64,000 nucleotides of DNA from Pseudonocardia oroxyli (GTDB lineage Bacteria > Actinomycetota > Actinomycetes > Mycobacteriales > Pseudonocardiaceae): positions 1-64,000 of the forward strand of contig NZ_FNBE01000012.1 of the NCBI RefSeq assembly GCF_900102195.1, written 5' to 3'. Under the pieces are notes generated by a model. That model saw only the letters and a program-made list of their open reading frames with translations, was not told the DNA's origin and did no database searches. Positions 8,022 through 17,871 of this stretch are shown piece after piece (within the stretch, counting starts at the first letter, position 1; every line of letters begins with the position of its first letter). Both the position numbers and the translations under genes were made by a program.

Positions 8022-8738
8022 GTGCGGATCGAGCCCACCGGCGTGCCTCGCGCCTTCGACGACCACGCTCCCTCCTACGACACGCTCGTCGGGCGCAACC
8101 CCGGATACCACGAGCACCTGCGCCGCTCGGCCGAGCGGCTGCGGCCCACCGGCCCCCGGCTGCTCGACCTGGGCTGCGGGACGGGCGCCTCGACGGCGGC
8201 CCTGCTGGCCGCCCACCCGGACGCGGAGATCACCGCGGTGGACGGGTCGGCGGAGATGCTGGCGGTCGCGCGCGGGAAGCGGTGGCCGGACCGGGTGCGG
8301 TTCGTGCACTCGCGCCTCGAGGAGCTGGAGGAGCAGGGCCCGTTCGACGGGATCCTGGCCGCCTACCTCGTGCGCAACCTCGCCGACCGGGACGGCGGGC
8401 TGCGGGCGATCCACGACCTGCTCGCCCCGGGCGCACCCGTGGCCGTGCACGAGTACTCGGTCGCGGACAGCCTGCGCGCCAGGGCCGTCTGGACGGCGGT
8501 GAGCTGGGGCGTCATCATCCCGATGGGGAGGCGCGCCACCGGCAGCGCCGATCTCTACCGCTACCTCTGGCGCAGCGTCCTGGACTTCGACGGCGCCGCC
8601 GCGCTGAGCGCAAGGATGCGGTCGGCGGGGTTCGCGGACGCGCGGGTCGAGCCGATGACCGGCTGGCAGCGCGGGATCGTCCACACCTTCCTGGGGCGGC
8701 GGGTCGATCCGGGCGGGCCCGGTTCGTCGTCGGGGTGA
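8022..8738 (+). CDS. class I SAM-dependent methyltransferase (UbiE/MenG-like)
   Basis: 238 residues from the GTG at 8022 (VRIEPTGV). The SAM-binding motif I is LLDLGCGTGASTAALL (about residues 46-61), followed by motif II acidic AVDGSAEMLAVAR (about 72-84). The N-terminal FDDHAPSYD is like that of UbiE/MenG quinone C-methyltransferases, but the Tyr-x-x-x-Asn signature of true MenG is not evident, so the substrate is uncertain. An upstream in-frame extension overlaps the palindromic repeat and the previous gene and is discounted. Confidence 0.8.
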   Translation: MRIEPTGVPRAFDDHAPSYDTLVGRNPGYHEHLRRSAERLRPTGPRLLDLGCGTGASTAALLAAHPDAEITAVDGSAEMLAVARGKRWPDRVRFVHSRLEELEEQGPFDGILAAYLVRNLADRDGGLRAIHDLLAPGAPVAVHEYSVADSLRARAVWTAVSWGVIIPMGRRATGSADLYRYLWRSVLDFDGAAALSARMRSAGFADARVEPMTGWQRGIVHTFLGRRVDPGGPGSSSG

Positions 8739-8760
8739 ACCGACTCCCCGAGGAGGAGCG

Positions 8761-9573
8761 ATGAGCACCCTGTCCCGACCCGACGCCACCCTGTACTTCG
8801 AGGTCCGCGGCGACGGCCCGCTGGTCGCGCTGGTCGGTGCCCCGATGGGCGCGGACGCCTTCGCGCCGCTCGCGGACGTCCTGGCCGCCGAGCACACGGT
8901 GCTGACCGCGGACCCGCGCGGCGTGCACCGCAGCGTCCTCGCGGACCCGGACACCGACTCCACCCCGGAGCTGCGGGCGGACGACCTGGCCGCGCTCGTC
9001 CGGCACGTCGGGGCGGGCCCGGCCGCCGTACTGGGCTCCAGCGGCGGCGCCGTGACCGGGCTGGCCCTGGCGCAACGGCACCCGGACCTGGTCCGCACCG
9101 TGATCGCCCACGAGCCGCCGCTCGACGAGCTGCTCCCCGACCGCACGTCGCTCCGCACCCGGACCGACGCGATGTGTGCGGCCTACCTCGCGGGCGACGT
9201 CGTCGGGGCGTGGACGGAGTTCTTCGCGATCGCCGATCTCGGGATGCCTCCGGAGACGATCGCCGCCTGGTTCGGTGGCGAGCGGGACCCGCAGCAGGTG
9301 GCGGACGAGCGGTTCTGGTTCGCCCACGAGCTGCGGCCGTCCGTCCGCTTCGTTCCCGACGCGCAGGCCCTGCGGCGCAGCAGGATCGTGCCCGGGATCG
9401 GCCAGACCTCGGCCGGTCAGCTCTGCGACCGGGCCACCCGTGCGCTGGCCGCGCTGCTCGACGTCGAGCCGGTGCTGTTCCCCGGCGACCACACCGGGTT
9501 CGTCGAGGACCCGGCCGCGTTCGCGACCGCGCTGAAACCCCACCTGATCCAGGGCGTGTCTCCCACTCCCTAG
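8761..9573 (+). CDS. alpha/beta hydrolase
   Basis: 270 residues of alpha/beta-hydrolase fold. The nucleophile elbow is GSSGG (residues 92-96, Ser94), the catalytic His lies in GDHTGF near the C-terminus, and the early DPRGVHRS region corresponds to the oxyanion/cap entry. An SD-like GGAGG lies 7 bases before the ATG. It lies 22 bases after the methyltransferase and 14 bases before the next one, so probably in one transcript. Substrate unknown. Confidence 0.88.
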   Translation: MSTLSRPDATLYFEVRGDGPLVALVGAPMGADAFAPLADVLAAEHTVLTADPRGVHRSVLADPDTDSTPELRADDLAALVRHVGAGPAAVLGSSGGAVTGLALAQRHPDLVRTVIAHEPPLDELLPDRTSLRTRTDAMCAAYLAGDVVGAWTEFFAIADLGMPPETIAAWFGGERDPQQVADERFWFAHELRPSVRFVPDAQALRRSRIVPGIGQTSAGQLCDRATRALAALLDVEPVLFPGDHTGFVEDPAAFATALKPHLIQGVSPTP

Positions 9574-9587
9574 GCGAGAATCGGCCG

Positions 9588-10268
9588 ATGGACGAGGAGA
9601 TCTTCTGGCGGGTCCACGCCGGGCTGCCCCGCCAGGCGCCCGGATCGGCCGAGACGACGGCGTTGCTGGTGCGGCTCAGCGGGGTCACGCCGCGCCGGAT
9701 CCTGGACGTGGGCTGCGGGACGGGGGCCTCGGCGATCCCGCTCGCGAGGCTCACCGGGGCCCACGTCACGGGGGTCGACCTGCACCAGCCGTTCCTCGAC
9801 GCGCTCGCGGGGACCGGCGTCGAGCCGGTGCGGGCCTCGATGGACGACCTCCCCTTCCCCGACGGCGCGTTCGACCTCGTCTGGGCCGAGGGCTCCGCCT
9901 ACCTCGTAGGCTTCGACCGGGCACTCGCGTTGTGGCGCAGGCTGCTCGCACCCGGCGGCGCGATCGTGCTGACCGAGGCGGAGTGGCTCACCGACACTCC
10001 GGCGGCGGGCGCCCGCGCGTTCTGGGACGCCGGCTACCCGGGGATGCGCACCACCGCGGGCAACGTCGCCGCCGCCATGGCCGCGGGCTGGCGGGTCGCG
10101 GCCACCTACGTGCTGCCCGACTCGGACTGGGCGCAGTACTACGAGCCGCTGGCGGCGGCCCTCGCGGCCCTGGGCCCGGAGGCCGCGCCCGCCCGCGAGG
10201 AGATCGACGTCCGCGCCGCGCACGGGTCCGACTACGGCTACACCGGCTACGTGCTGGTGCCCCGGTGA
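9588..10268 (+). CDS. class I SAM-dependent methyltransferase
   Basis: 226 residues. Motif I ILDVGCGTGASAIPLARL begins at about residue 37, motif II is VTGVDLHQPFLDAL, and the post-I acidic/aromatic motif is FDLVWAEGSAYLVGF. The type is that of ubiquinone/menaquinone-like small-molecule methyltransferases; the acceptor is unknown. The stop overlaps the GTG of the acetyltransferase (GTGA). Confidence 0.85.
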   Translation: MDEEIFWRVHAGLPRQAPGSAETTALLVRLSGVTPRRILDVGCGTGASAIPLARLTGAHVTGVDLHQPFLDALAGTGVEPVRASMDDLPFPDGAFDLVWAEGSAYLVGFDRALALWRRLLAPGGAIVLTEAEWLTDTPAAGARAFWDAGYPGMRTTAGNVAAAMAAGWRVAATYVLPDSDWAQYYEPLAAALAALGPEAAPAREEIDVRAAHGSDYGYTGYVLVPR

Positions 10269-10783
10269 TCCGCCGCGCCACCGCGGCCGACGCCGGGCGC
10301 GTCGCCGCGATCTACGCCCCGTACGTCCGGAACACCGCGATCTCCTTCGAGGACGCGCCGCCGACCGCCGCCGACATGGCGGCGCGCCTGTCCGACTCGG
10401 TCCTCTGGCTCGTGGACTGCGACGACCGCGGGGAGGTCCGGGGCTACGCCTACGCCGGCCCGCACCGCAGCCGGGCCGCCTACCGCTGGTGTGTGGACGT
10501 GAGCGTCTACCTCGACCCCGCGGCCCGGGGCCGTGGGGTCGGCCGCGCCCTCTACGAGGAGCTCCTCGGCGCCCTCACCGAGCTCGGGTACACGCAGGCG
10601 TTCGCCGGGATCGCCCTGCCCAACGCGGCGTCCGAGGGGCTGCACCGGGCGCTCGGGTTCACGCTGGTCGGGACCTACCGAGCCGTCGGGTACAAGCTCG
10701 GGACCTGGTGGGACGTGGCCTGGTACCAGCGCGGACTCGCCGGCGCGGTTGCGGAGCCGCGGGAGCCGGGCCGGCTAGGCTGA
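10265..10783 (+). CDS. GNAT acetyltransferase, phosphinothricin-acetyltransferase type
   Basis: 172 residues. The N-terminus IRRATAADAGRVAAIYAPYVRNTAISFEDAPPT is typical of the Pat/Bar/MnaT branch of GNAT enzymes, and ARGRGVGRALYEELL (about residues 82-96) is the acetyl-CoA pyrophosphate loop; the end GTWWDVAWYQRGL is also characteristic. Members acetylate phosphinothricin, methionine sulfone or similar amino acids. The GTG start is fixed by the 4-base overlap with the upstream methyltransferase. Confidence 0.88.
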   Translation: MIRRATAADAGRVAAIYAPYVRNTAISFEDAPPTAADMAARLSDSVLWLVDCDDRGEVRGYAYAGPHRSRAAYRWCVDVSVYLDPAARGRGVGRALYEELLGALTELGYTQAFAGIALPNAASEGLHRALGFTLVGTYRAVGYKLGTWWDVAWYQRGLAGAVAEPREPGRLG

Positions 10784-10788
10784 CCACC

Positions 10789-11832
10789 GTGCCCACGCTG
10801 ATCGACCTCTTCGCAGGCTGCGGCGGGATGACGGCGGGGTTCGTCCGCGCGGGGTTCACGCCCGTGTTCGCGGTGGAGCACGACCTGCACGCCGCCGCGA
10901 CGTACGCCGCGAACTTCGGCGAGCACCACGTGCACTGGGGGGACATCGCCGAGGTGCCGGACGAGCGGATCCCGCGCGCCGACGTGGTCATCGGCGGGCC
11001 GCCCTGCCAGGGCTTCTCCAACCTCGGCAGCAAGGACGTGGACGATCCCCGCAACCAGCTGTGGAAGCAGTTCCTGCGGTTCGTGCAGGTCGCGCGCCCG
11101 CAGGTGTTCGTGATCGAGAACGTGGACCGGTTCCGCAGCAGCCCCGAGTTCGCGCTGCTCCTGGACGAGGCGGCGGGCGGCATGATCGCCGACTACGAGC
11201 TCGCGCACGCCCACCTGCTCGCCGCGGACTACGGGGTGCCGCAGCGGCGGACGCGCACGATCGTGATCGGCTCGCGGATCGGGCCCGTCGACCACCCGGC
11301 GCCGACGCGGGCGCGCGGGCGGTGGCGCACCGTGCGCGAGGCCATCGGCGCGCTCCCGGCCCGCACCGCCACCACCGCGCTGCCCGACGCGCGGACGTCC
11401 GTCTTCGGCGAGTCGGTGCCGGGCACGTTCAAGTGGCTGGACCTGCACTTCGGCCGGACCCCGACGCCGTTGTCCCTGCAGCGCTACGCCCACATCCCGC
11501 CCGGCGGCGGCCGGTTCGACCTGCCGGACGAGCTGCTCCCCCGCTGCTGGCGGGAGAAGCGGACCGGCACCACGGACGTCATGGGGCGGATGCACTGGGA
11601 CCAGCCGTCCCTGACCATCCGCACCGAGTTCTTCAAGCCGGAGAAGGGCCGCTACCTGCACCCGGACCAGGACCGGGTGGTCACGCACCTGGAAGCCGCG
11701 CTGCTGCAGGGGTTCCCGGAGGACTTCGCCTGGTGCGGCTCGAAGATCCGGATCGCACGGCAGATCGGGAACGCCGTGCCCGTCGGGCTGGCGGCGGCGA
11801 TCGCCGGGCACGTGCGCGAGCGCCTGCGCTAG
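10789..11832 (+). CDS. C5-cytosine DNA methyltransferase, apparently orphan
   Basis: 347 residues with all core motifs: I DLFAGCGGMTAGF (residues 6-18), IV GPPCQGFS with catalytic Cys73, VI ENV (about 106), VIII QRRTRTIV (about 148), and X GNAVPVGLAAAI near the end. It methylates C5 of cytosine in an unknown DNA target; specificity lies in the variable region between motifs VIII and X. No restriction endonuclease or vsr gene is beside it, so it is probably a solitary regulatory or protective methylase. The GTG start is 5 bases after the acetyltransferase stop. Confidence 0.93.
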   Translation: MPTLIDLFAGCGGMTAGFVRAGFTPVFAVEHDLHAAATYAANFGEHHVHWGDIAEVPDERIPRADVVIGGPPCQGFSNLGSKDVDDPRNQLWKQFLRFVQVARPQVFVIENVDRFRSSPEFALLLDEAAGGMIADYELAHAHLLAADYGVPQRRTRTIVIGSRIGPVDHPAPTRARGRWRTVREAIGALPARTATTALPDARTSVFGESVPGTFKWLDLHFGRTPTPLSLQRYAHIPPGGGRFDLPDELLPRCWREKRTGTTDVMGRMHWDQPSLTIRTEFFKPEKGRYLHPDQDRVVTHLEAALLQGFPEDFAWCGSKIRIARQIGNAVPVGLAAAIAGHVRERLR

Positions 11833-11868
11833 CTTGCTACAGTCGACGGGCGCTCTTCGGGGCGCAGT

Positions 11869-11941
11869 GCGGACGTAGCGCAGCTGGTAGCGCATCACCT
11901 TGCCAAGGTGAGGGTCGCGGGTTCGAATCCCGTCGTCCGCT
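11869..11941 (+). tRNA. tRNA-Gly(GCC)
   Basis: 73 bases fold as a cloverleaf: acceptor GCGGACG/CGTCCGC, anticodon stem TCACC/GGTGA around the loop TTGCCAA (anticodon GCC), and T-arm GCGGG TTCGAAT CCCGT. The 3' CCA is not encoded. It is in the 110-base gap between the DNA methyltransferase and the convergent tetR gene and is intact. Confidence 0.97.
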
Positions 11942-11942
11942 C

Positions 11943-12521
11943 TCACTTCCCCGGGCCGGTCCCCTGGAGCTCCGCGCCGAAGGCGACCGCCAGCTGGGCG
12001 TCGAAGGCGGCGATCGCCGTGGCCGCGTCGAGGTCGCCGGTCAGCACCTGCATCCCGAGGCCGTCGATCAGGCCGAGCAGGGCGACCGCGGTGACCTCAC
12101 CCCCCGGCACCTGCGCCGCGACGTACGCCCGCATCCGCCTGCCGTCGTCCCGGAGCTCGGCCGCGGCGGCGGGATCGACCGCGGCGTACGCCAGGAACGC
12201 CAGCGCCACGCGGCCCTCCCGCGCCCGCTCGTCGTCGAGCGGCAGGAGCTGGCGGAACAGGGCGCGCAGCAGCTCGCGCGGCGGGGTGTCCGCGGGCAGC
12301 AGGGACAGCCGCCGCTCGACCGCCGCGCCGACCCGCTCCATCGCGGCCCGCATCAGCTCGTCCTTGGTGCGGAAGTAGTGCTGCACCATCCCGGCGGACA
12401 CCCCGGCCTCCGCCGCGACGTGCCGGACGCTGGCCTGCTCGATCCCACCCCGCGCGACGACGGCCAGCACCGCGTCCGCGATCACGGCCCGACGTTCGGC
12501 GTGGTCCACCCGCTTCGGCAC
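11943..12521 (-). CDS. TetR family transcriptional regulator
   Basis: 192 residues. The N-terminal helix-turn-helix is ASVRHVAAEAGVSAGMVQHYFRTKDELMRAAMERV (about residues 29-63), the TetR signature with the HYF recognition end. The C-terminal domain resembles those of BetI/AcrR-like proteins. The GTG at 12521 gives the usual TetR length; an ATG at 12548 is an alternative start. It is divergent from the glycosidase gene with a gap of about 105 bases and may control it. Confidence 0.88.
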   Translation of the reverse strand: MPKRVDHAERRAVIADAVLAVVARGGIEQASVRHVAAEAGVSAGMVQHYFRTKDELMRAAMERVGAAVERRLSLLPADTPPRELLRALFRQLLPLDDERAREGRVALAFLAYAAVDPAAAAELRDDGRRMRAYVAAQVPGGEVTAVALLGLIDGLGMQVLTGDLDAATAIAAFDAQLAVAFGAELQGTGPGK

Positions 12522-12626
12522 GCCTTCACCATACGACCGTCCTGCCATCCGAGGATGGAGCTCCGCGCCGGAAGTGGGCATAGTCGGGGTGATCGACGTG
12601 GGCTGTCTGCGGAGGGGCACGAGCCG

Positions 12627-15296
<2,670 letters not shown>

Positions 15297-15417
15297 GAAG
15301 CCACCTGTCCGACCCGCGGTCAAGATCCGTTCGTCGGGAGGAGCACGGTCGAATCCCGACCGTCCGGCTCCTGAAGTGTGGATCAAGAACGCGCCCGGCA
15401 CGCTGCAGGCGTCGAAG
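15297..15417. other. chromosomal flank left of the integrated element
   Basis: Short non-coding stretch between the glycosidase stop and the left att repeat. It holds an imperfect hairpin (about 15339-15373; AGGAG-x-x-CGGTCG against CGACCG...GCTCCT) that may end glycosidase transcription. No T-run follows it. Confidence 0.4.
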
Positions 15418-15455
15418 GAGTGGGCCCCCAGGGGATCGAACCCTGAACCCGCGGA
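15418..15455 (+). mobile_element. left attachment repeat of the AICE (attL core)
   Basis: 38 bases identical to 27881-27918, where they form the 3' end of tRNA-Lys. This copy is the displaced original 3' end of the tRNA gene after site-specific integration. A 10-base inverted copy of its inner end (AACCCGCGGA, 15446-15455) occurs as TCCGCGGGTT at 15472-15481. Confidence 0.92.
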
Positions 15456-15576
15456 GACAAGATCCACTACTTCCGCGGGTTCCGGACGTCTGCCGTCAGC
15501 CCTCGTACACTGCGCGGACTCGCGACCGCACCTGTGGCAGGCGTGGGTTCGTGATGAGCTTCTGCCGTTGATCTCC

Positions 15577-15591
15577 GGGGGTACTCCGGGG
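15577..15591 (+). repeat. possible integrase arm-type motif, left
   Basis: GGGGGTACTCCGGGG matches GGGGGTATTCCGGGG at 27822-27836 at 14 of 15 positions, in the same orientation and near the other att repeat. A partial further copy (GGGGGTGTTCCCC) overlaps its end. The location suits arm binding sites of the integrase. Confidence 0.4.
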
Positions 15592-15608
15592 GTGTTCCCC
15601 GCCGCGCC

Positions 15609-15765
15609 TACTGAGTGCCATCCCGTCGACCCGTAGCCAGACCGATCACGCGGACAGCCGTGGGCGGCCCTCGACCCACCGCGCCCGACCCTGCCACGCT
15701 CCCCCACGGGAGGCTGTGCGGAACGCCGCCCGAAGATCGTCGGACGGCATGAGTCGCCGTCCTGG
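15609..15765 (+). repeat. diverged flanking repeat, copy A
   Basis: This stretch is clearly related to 17681-17838: both start CTGAGTGCCATCCCGTCGACC, both continue with a CGCGGAC...CCGTGGGCGGCCCTCGAC block, and similarity fades with small gaps after that. The copies bracket the first HEPN gene. Confidence 0.65.
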
Positions 15766-15930
15766 AGACCTGCTCGCCCAGTCAAGGGCACTCGTCCAAG
15801 GTGTGCTGGCGCCTTGTCAGGAGGGTAGAACCGGAATCGACCAGCGAACGACGACAACCAGACCCCATCTGCTTTAGCTACTATAACTACGACTGTCGAT
15901 CAGGGGAGTCGCTGCGCAGATCGGATACCC

Positions 15931-17235
15931 ATGGAATCAGATTTCGAACATAGGATAGCAGCACTCCGTGAAGCATCAGAGTTTATGAGACTCTCAGTCG
16001 TGCAGGAGATCGAGCGTAGAGTACGGGAAAGTGAGCTGAACTATTCATGGGTAAGCTGGAAGGGCGGAACAGGCGAACCATGGCTCGAGATCAGCCTCCA
16101 GGGAGGACATGAGATAGTTGTCAACCGAGAATCCGCTGAGGCAATCGCCGCCTGCAGTTTCGAGCATTGGCGAGGCGTTCCGGATTATCATGCATACGTC
16201 GACCTAGCAAAGAACACGATTAACGCACGGCTTCAGGGATCGTACGTATACCCAAGTGTTCTAGATTCGCTCGGGTTTCGGTCCGTCACAGAGGCCGACA
16301 CTCGGAACGGGACCAGTGAAGCTCCGAGGCGTTTTACCGTCGTCGACGACTCTTCGGTCGACTACTTCACCCTCGAGTCTCTGACTTTGCACCCCGGACT
16401 GCAGATAGTCACCAGTGGCAGTTCGAGCGATCTAGCCCTCACGATATCCCCGGCGAACGTCGACAACGCAGAGTCCGCCAGGGTGAGATTAACGCGGCTA
16501 GCTGGCGCGATACTTTTCGACCTAGATAACCAGACGAATCTTTTCCTTCAGCTAAGCAGAAGGGGCGATGGTAAACTCAGCCGAGGGCGGCCGATAGTTG
16601 CCGCGACAGAGGCAATCCGCTACCCGCGGAGAACTTACGACTCCGACGCGATGACTCTATACAACTTCGCACGCGACTTGGTGTCCGACACCTTGATGCC
16701 TATGCGCTCGGCCTGCTATCTGGGGTACTACCAGGTCTTAGAATACTTCATGCCAGCGTATTCGCGCGCCGAAGCGGTGAAGCGACTTCGAAGCCACCTC
16801 AAGGATCCCACGTTCGACCCGGATGACGACATTCGTGTCGGACGACTATTGAACGAGACGAATGCAATCAAGCGTCAGGATTCTGAACGCAATCAATTGA
16901 GAGCGACACTGCGAGCCTGCCTCTCTGACGATGATCTCGCGGCATATCTAAGGATACATGCCGACGATGCGACGGCTCTTGCTAGCGCAGGCCACATAAG
17001 TGATGTACGCAGGATCAGCGCTAACGACAGCGCAACACTAGTCGATCAATGTGCGGATCGTGTTTACGAACTTAGGTGTCGAATAGTGCATTCGAAGGAC
17101 TCCGATTTTTCGGGTCGCCCTCGGGCCATACTGCCATTGAGCGATGAGTCCGCTCTGCTGGACGCAGACATTCAGCTCATAGAGTTCCTAGCGCGCCAGG
17201 TGCTAGCTTCGTCTGGTAAAGACCATATAACATGA
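15931..17235 (+). CDS. HEPN-motif protein of unknown function (AICE cargo)
   Basis: 434 residues; no family recognised over the full length. The C-terminal third has the character of a HEPN domain: SACYLGYYQVLEYFMPAY (about residues 270-287), a long helical linker, then ELRCRIVHSKDS, where R382 and H387 give the Rx4H motif of HEPN ribonucleases. The N-terminal 220 residues look like a separate alpha/beta domain. Codon use is much richer in A/T than the neighbours (many AGA, ATA and TTA-type codons), showing recent acquisition. HEPN proteins often cleave RNA in toxin-antitoxin or anti-phage systems; that role is inferred here. Confidence 0.6.
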   Translation: MESDFEHRIAALREASEFMRLSVVQEIERRVRESELNYSWVSWKGGTGEPWLEISLQGGHEIVVNRESAEAIAACSFEHWRGVPDYHAYVDLAKNTINARLQGSYVYPSVLDSLGFRSVTEADTRNGTSEAPRRFTVVDDSSVDYFTLESLTLHPGLQIVTSGSSSDLALTISPANVDNAESARVRLTRLAGAILFDLDNQTNLFLQLSRRGDGKLSRGRPIVAATEAIRYPRRTYDSDAMTLYNFARDLVSDTLMPMRSACYLGYYQVLEYFMPAYSRAEAVKRLRSHLKDPTFDPDDDIRVGRLLNETNAIKRQDSERNQLRATLRACLSDDDLAAYLRIHADDATALASAGHISDVRRISANDSATLVDQCADRVYELRCRIVHSKDSDFSGRPRAILPLSDESALLDADIQLIEFLARQVLASSGKDHIT

Positions 17236-17652
17236 GGCGCTGATTCTACTTTGTCACCTCAGTGCGGTACGAGGGATTCACGCTGGTGCGCCTCTGCTTC
17301 GCCAATGTCCCACAAGCGGCAGCCCTCAGGGAGGCCGCCGCATTGGCGCCTCAAGCACTTACAAGAGCACTGCCCTGCGGCAAGGGCAGTTGCACTGCAA
17401 CGCTCTTCGTCGAGGGAGACCTTCGGTGTTTCAGACCGTCCTGTGCCGTCCGGCACGTCTGAGCTGCGCGTTCTAGCTCTTGCCTCACGTCTCGTGATGA
17501 CCGCTCGTCCGCTGATCGCTCCTGAATTGCTACGAGCTGACCACCTCGATGCGAACTACCGGCCCCGCCGTCAGCAAGGGTCGAGCAAGGCCCTGACCAG
17601 CCGCTGACGCTCGGCGTAGGTCAGGCACGGACGGCTCAGTTGCTGTACTTCG

Positions 17653-17668
17653 CTGCTGTACAGCAGCA
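17653..17668. repeat. 16-base perfect palindrome
   Basis: GCTGCTGTACAGCAGC is a perfect palindrome, preceded 11 bases upstream by the related half TTGCTGTAC. It could be a regulator site or part of the repeat unit that follows. Confidence 0.5.
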
Positions 17669-17680
17669 CTCCCCCGCCCG

Positions 17681-17838
17681 CTGAGTGCCATCCCGTCGAC
17701 CTGCTGCAAGCCGACCGCGCGGACGTCCGTGGGCGGCCCTCGACGCTGCCGCCGGCCGACCTACGCCCGCTCCGCCCACGGGTGGCCGTGCGGTAGCCCT
17801 CCGGGAGGTCGTCGGGATGGCACGGGCCGCCATCCTGT
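17681..17838 (+). repeat. diverged flanking repeat, copy B
   Basis: Second copy of the repeat at 15609-15765, in direct orientation and on the other side of the first HEPN gene. Shared anchors are CTGAGTGCCATCCCGTCGAC and CCGTGGGCGGCCCTCGAC; the rest is similar with gaps. It is non-coding in both places. Confidence 0.65.
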
Positions 17839-17871
17839 TGATCTGCCCGCCCGGCGAGGGCAGACAAGCCG

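Larger units (their letters stand above)
15456..15930. other. non-coding left arm of the AICE
   Basis: No convincing gene. It holds a GGGGGTACTCCGGGG motif (15577-15591) shared with the right arm, the first copy of a diverged 160-base repeat (about 15609-15765), and, just before the first cargo gene, an AT-richer stretch with TACTATAAC (about 15880-15888) that could be a -10 region. Confidence 0.5.
17236..17871. other. non-coding stretch between the two HEPN cargo genes
   Basis: About 640 bases without a supported gene. It contains a hairpin with 8-base arms (17369-17390, ACTGCCCT/AGGGCAGT) that could end transcription of the first cargo gene, a perfect 16-base palindrome (17653-17668) and the second copy of the diverged repeat (17681-17838). 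Short open frames here (for example 17262-17462) lack ribosome-binding sites and coding character. Confidence 0.5.

Noticed and set aside
10265..11832. Acetyltransferase and DNA methyltransferase as parts of a restriction-modification or defence island with tRNA-Gly as an att site.
   Set aside because: No nuclease, integrase or duplicated tRNA end is seen around tRNA-Gly, and base composition is like the host.
11061..12626. N-terminal extension of the glycosidase frame by 522 codons through the DNA methyltransferase gene and tRNA-Gly.
   Set aside because: It crosses a real gene and a tRNA, and the extension is Arg/Ala-rich frame shadow. The ATG at 12627 has a ribosome-binding site.
15339..15373. 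A sequence with GGTCGAATCCCGACC that recalls a tRNA T-arm near the left att site.
   Set aside because: No matching acceptor, D-arm or anticodon arm is present; it is better read as a hairpin.
17262..17462. A 66-codon plus-strand frame between the two HEPN genes.
   Set aside because: No ribosome-binding site, includes inverted repeats, and composition is not protein-like.
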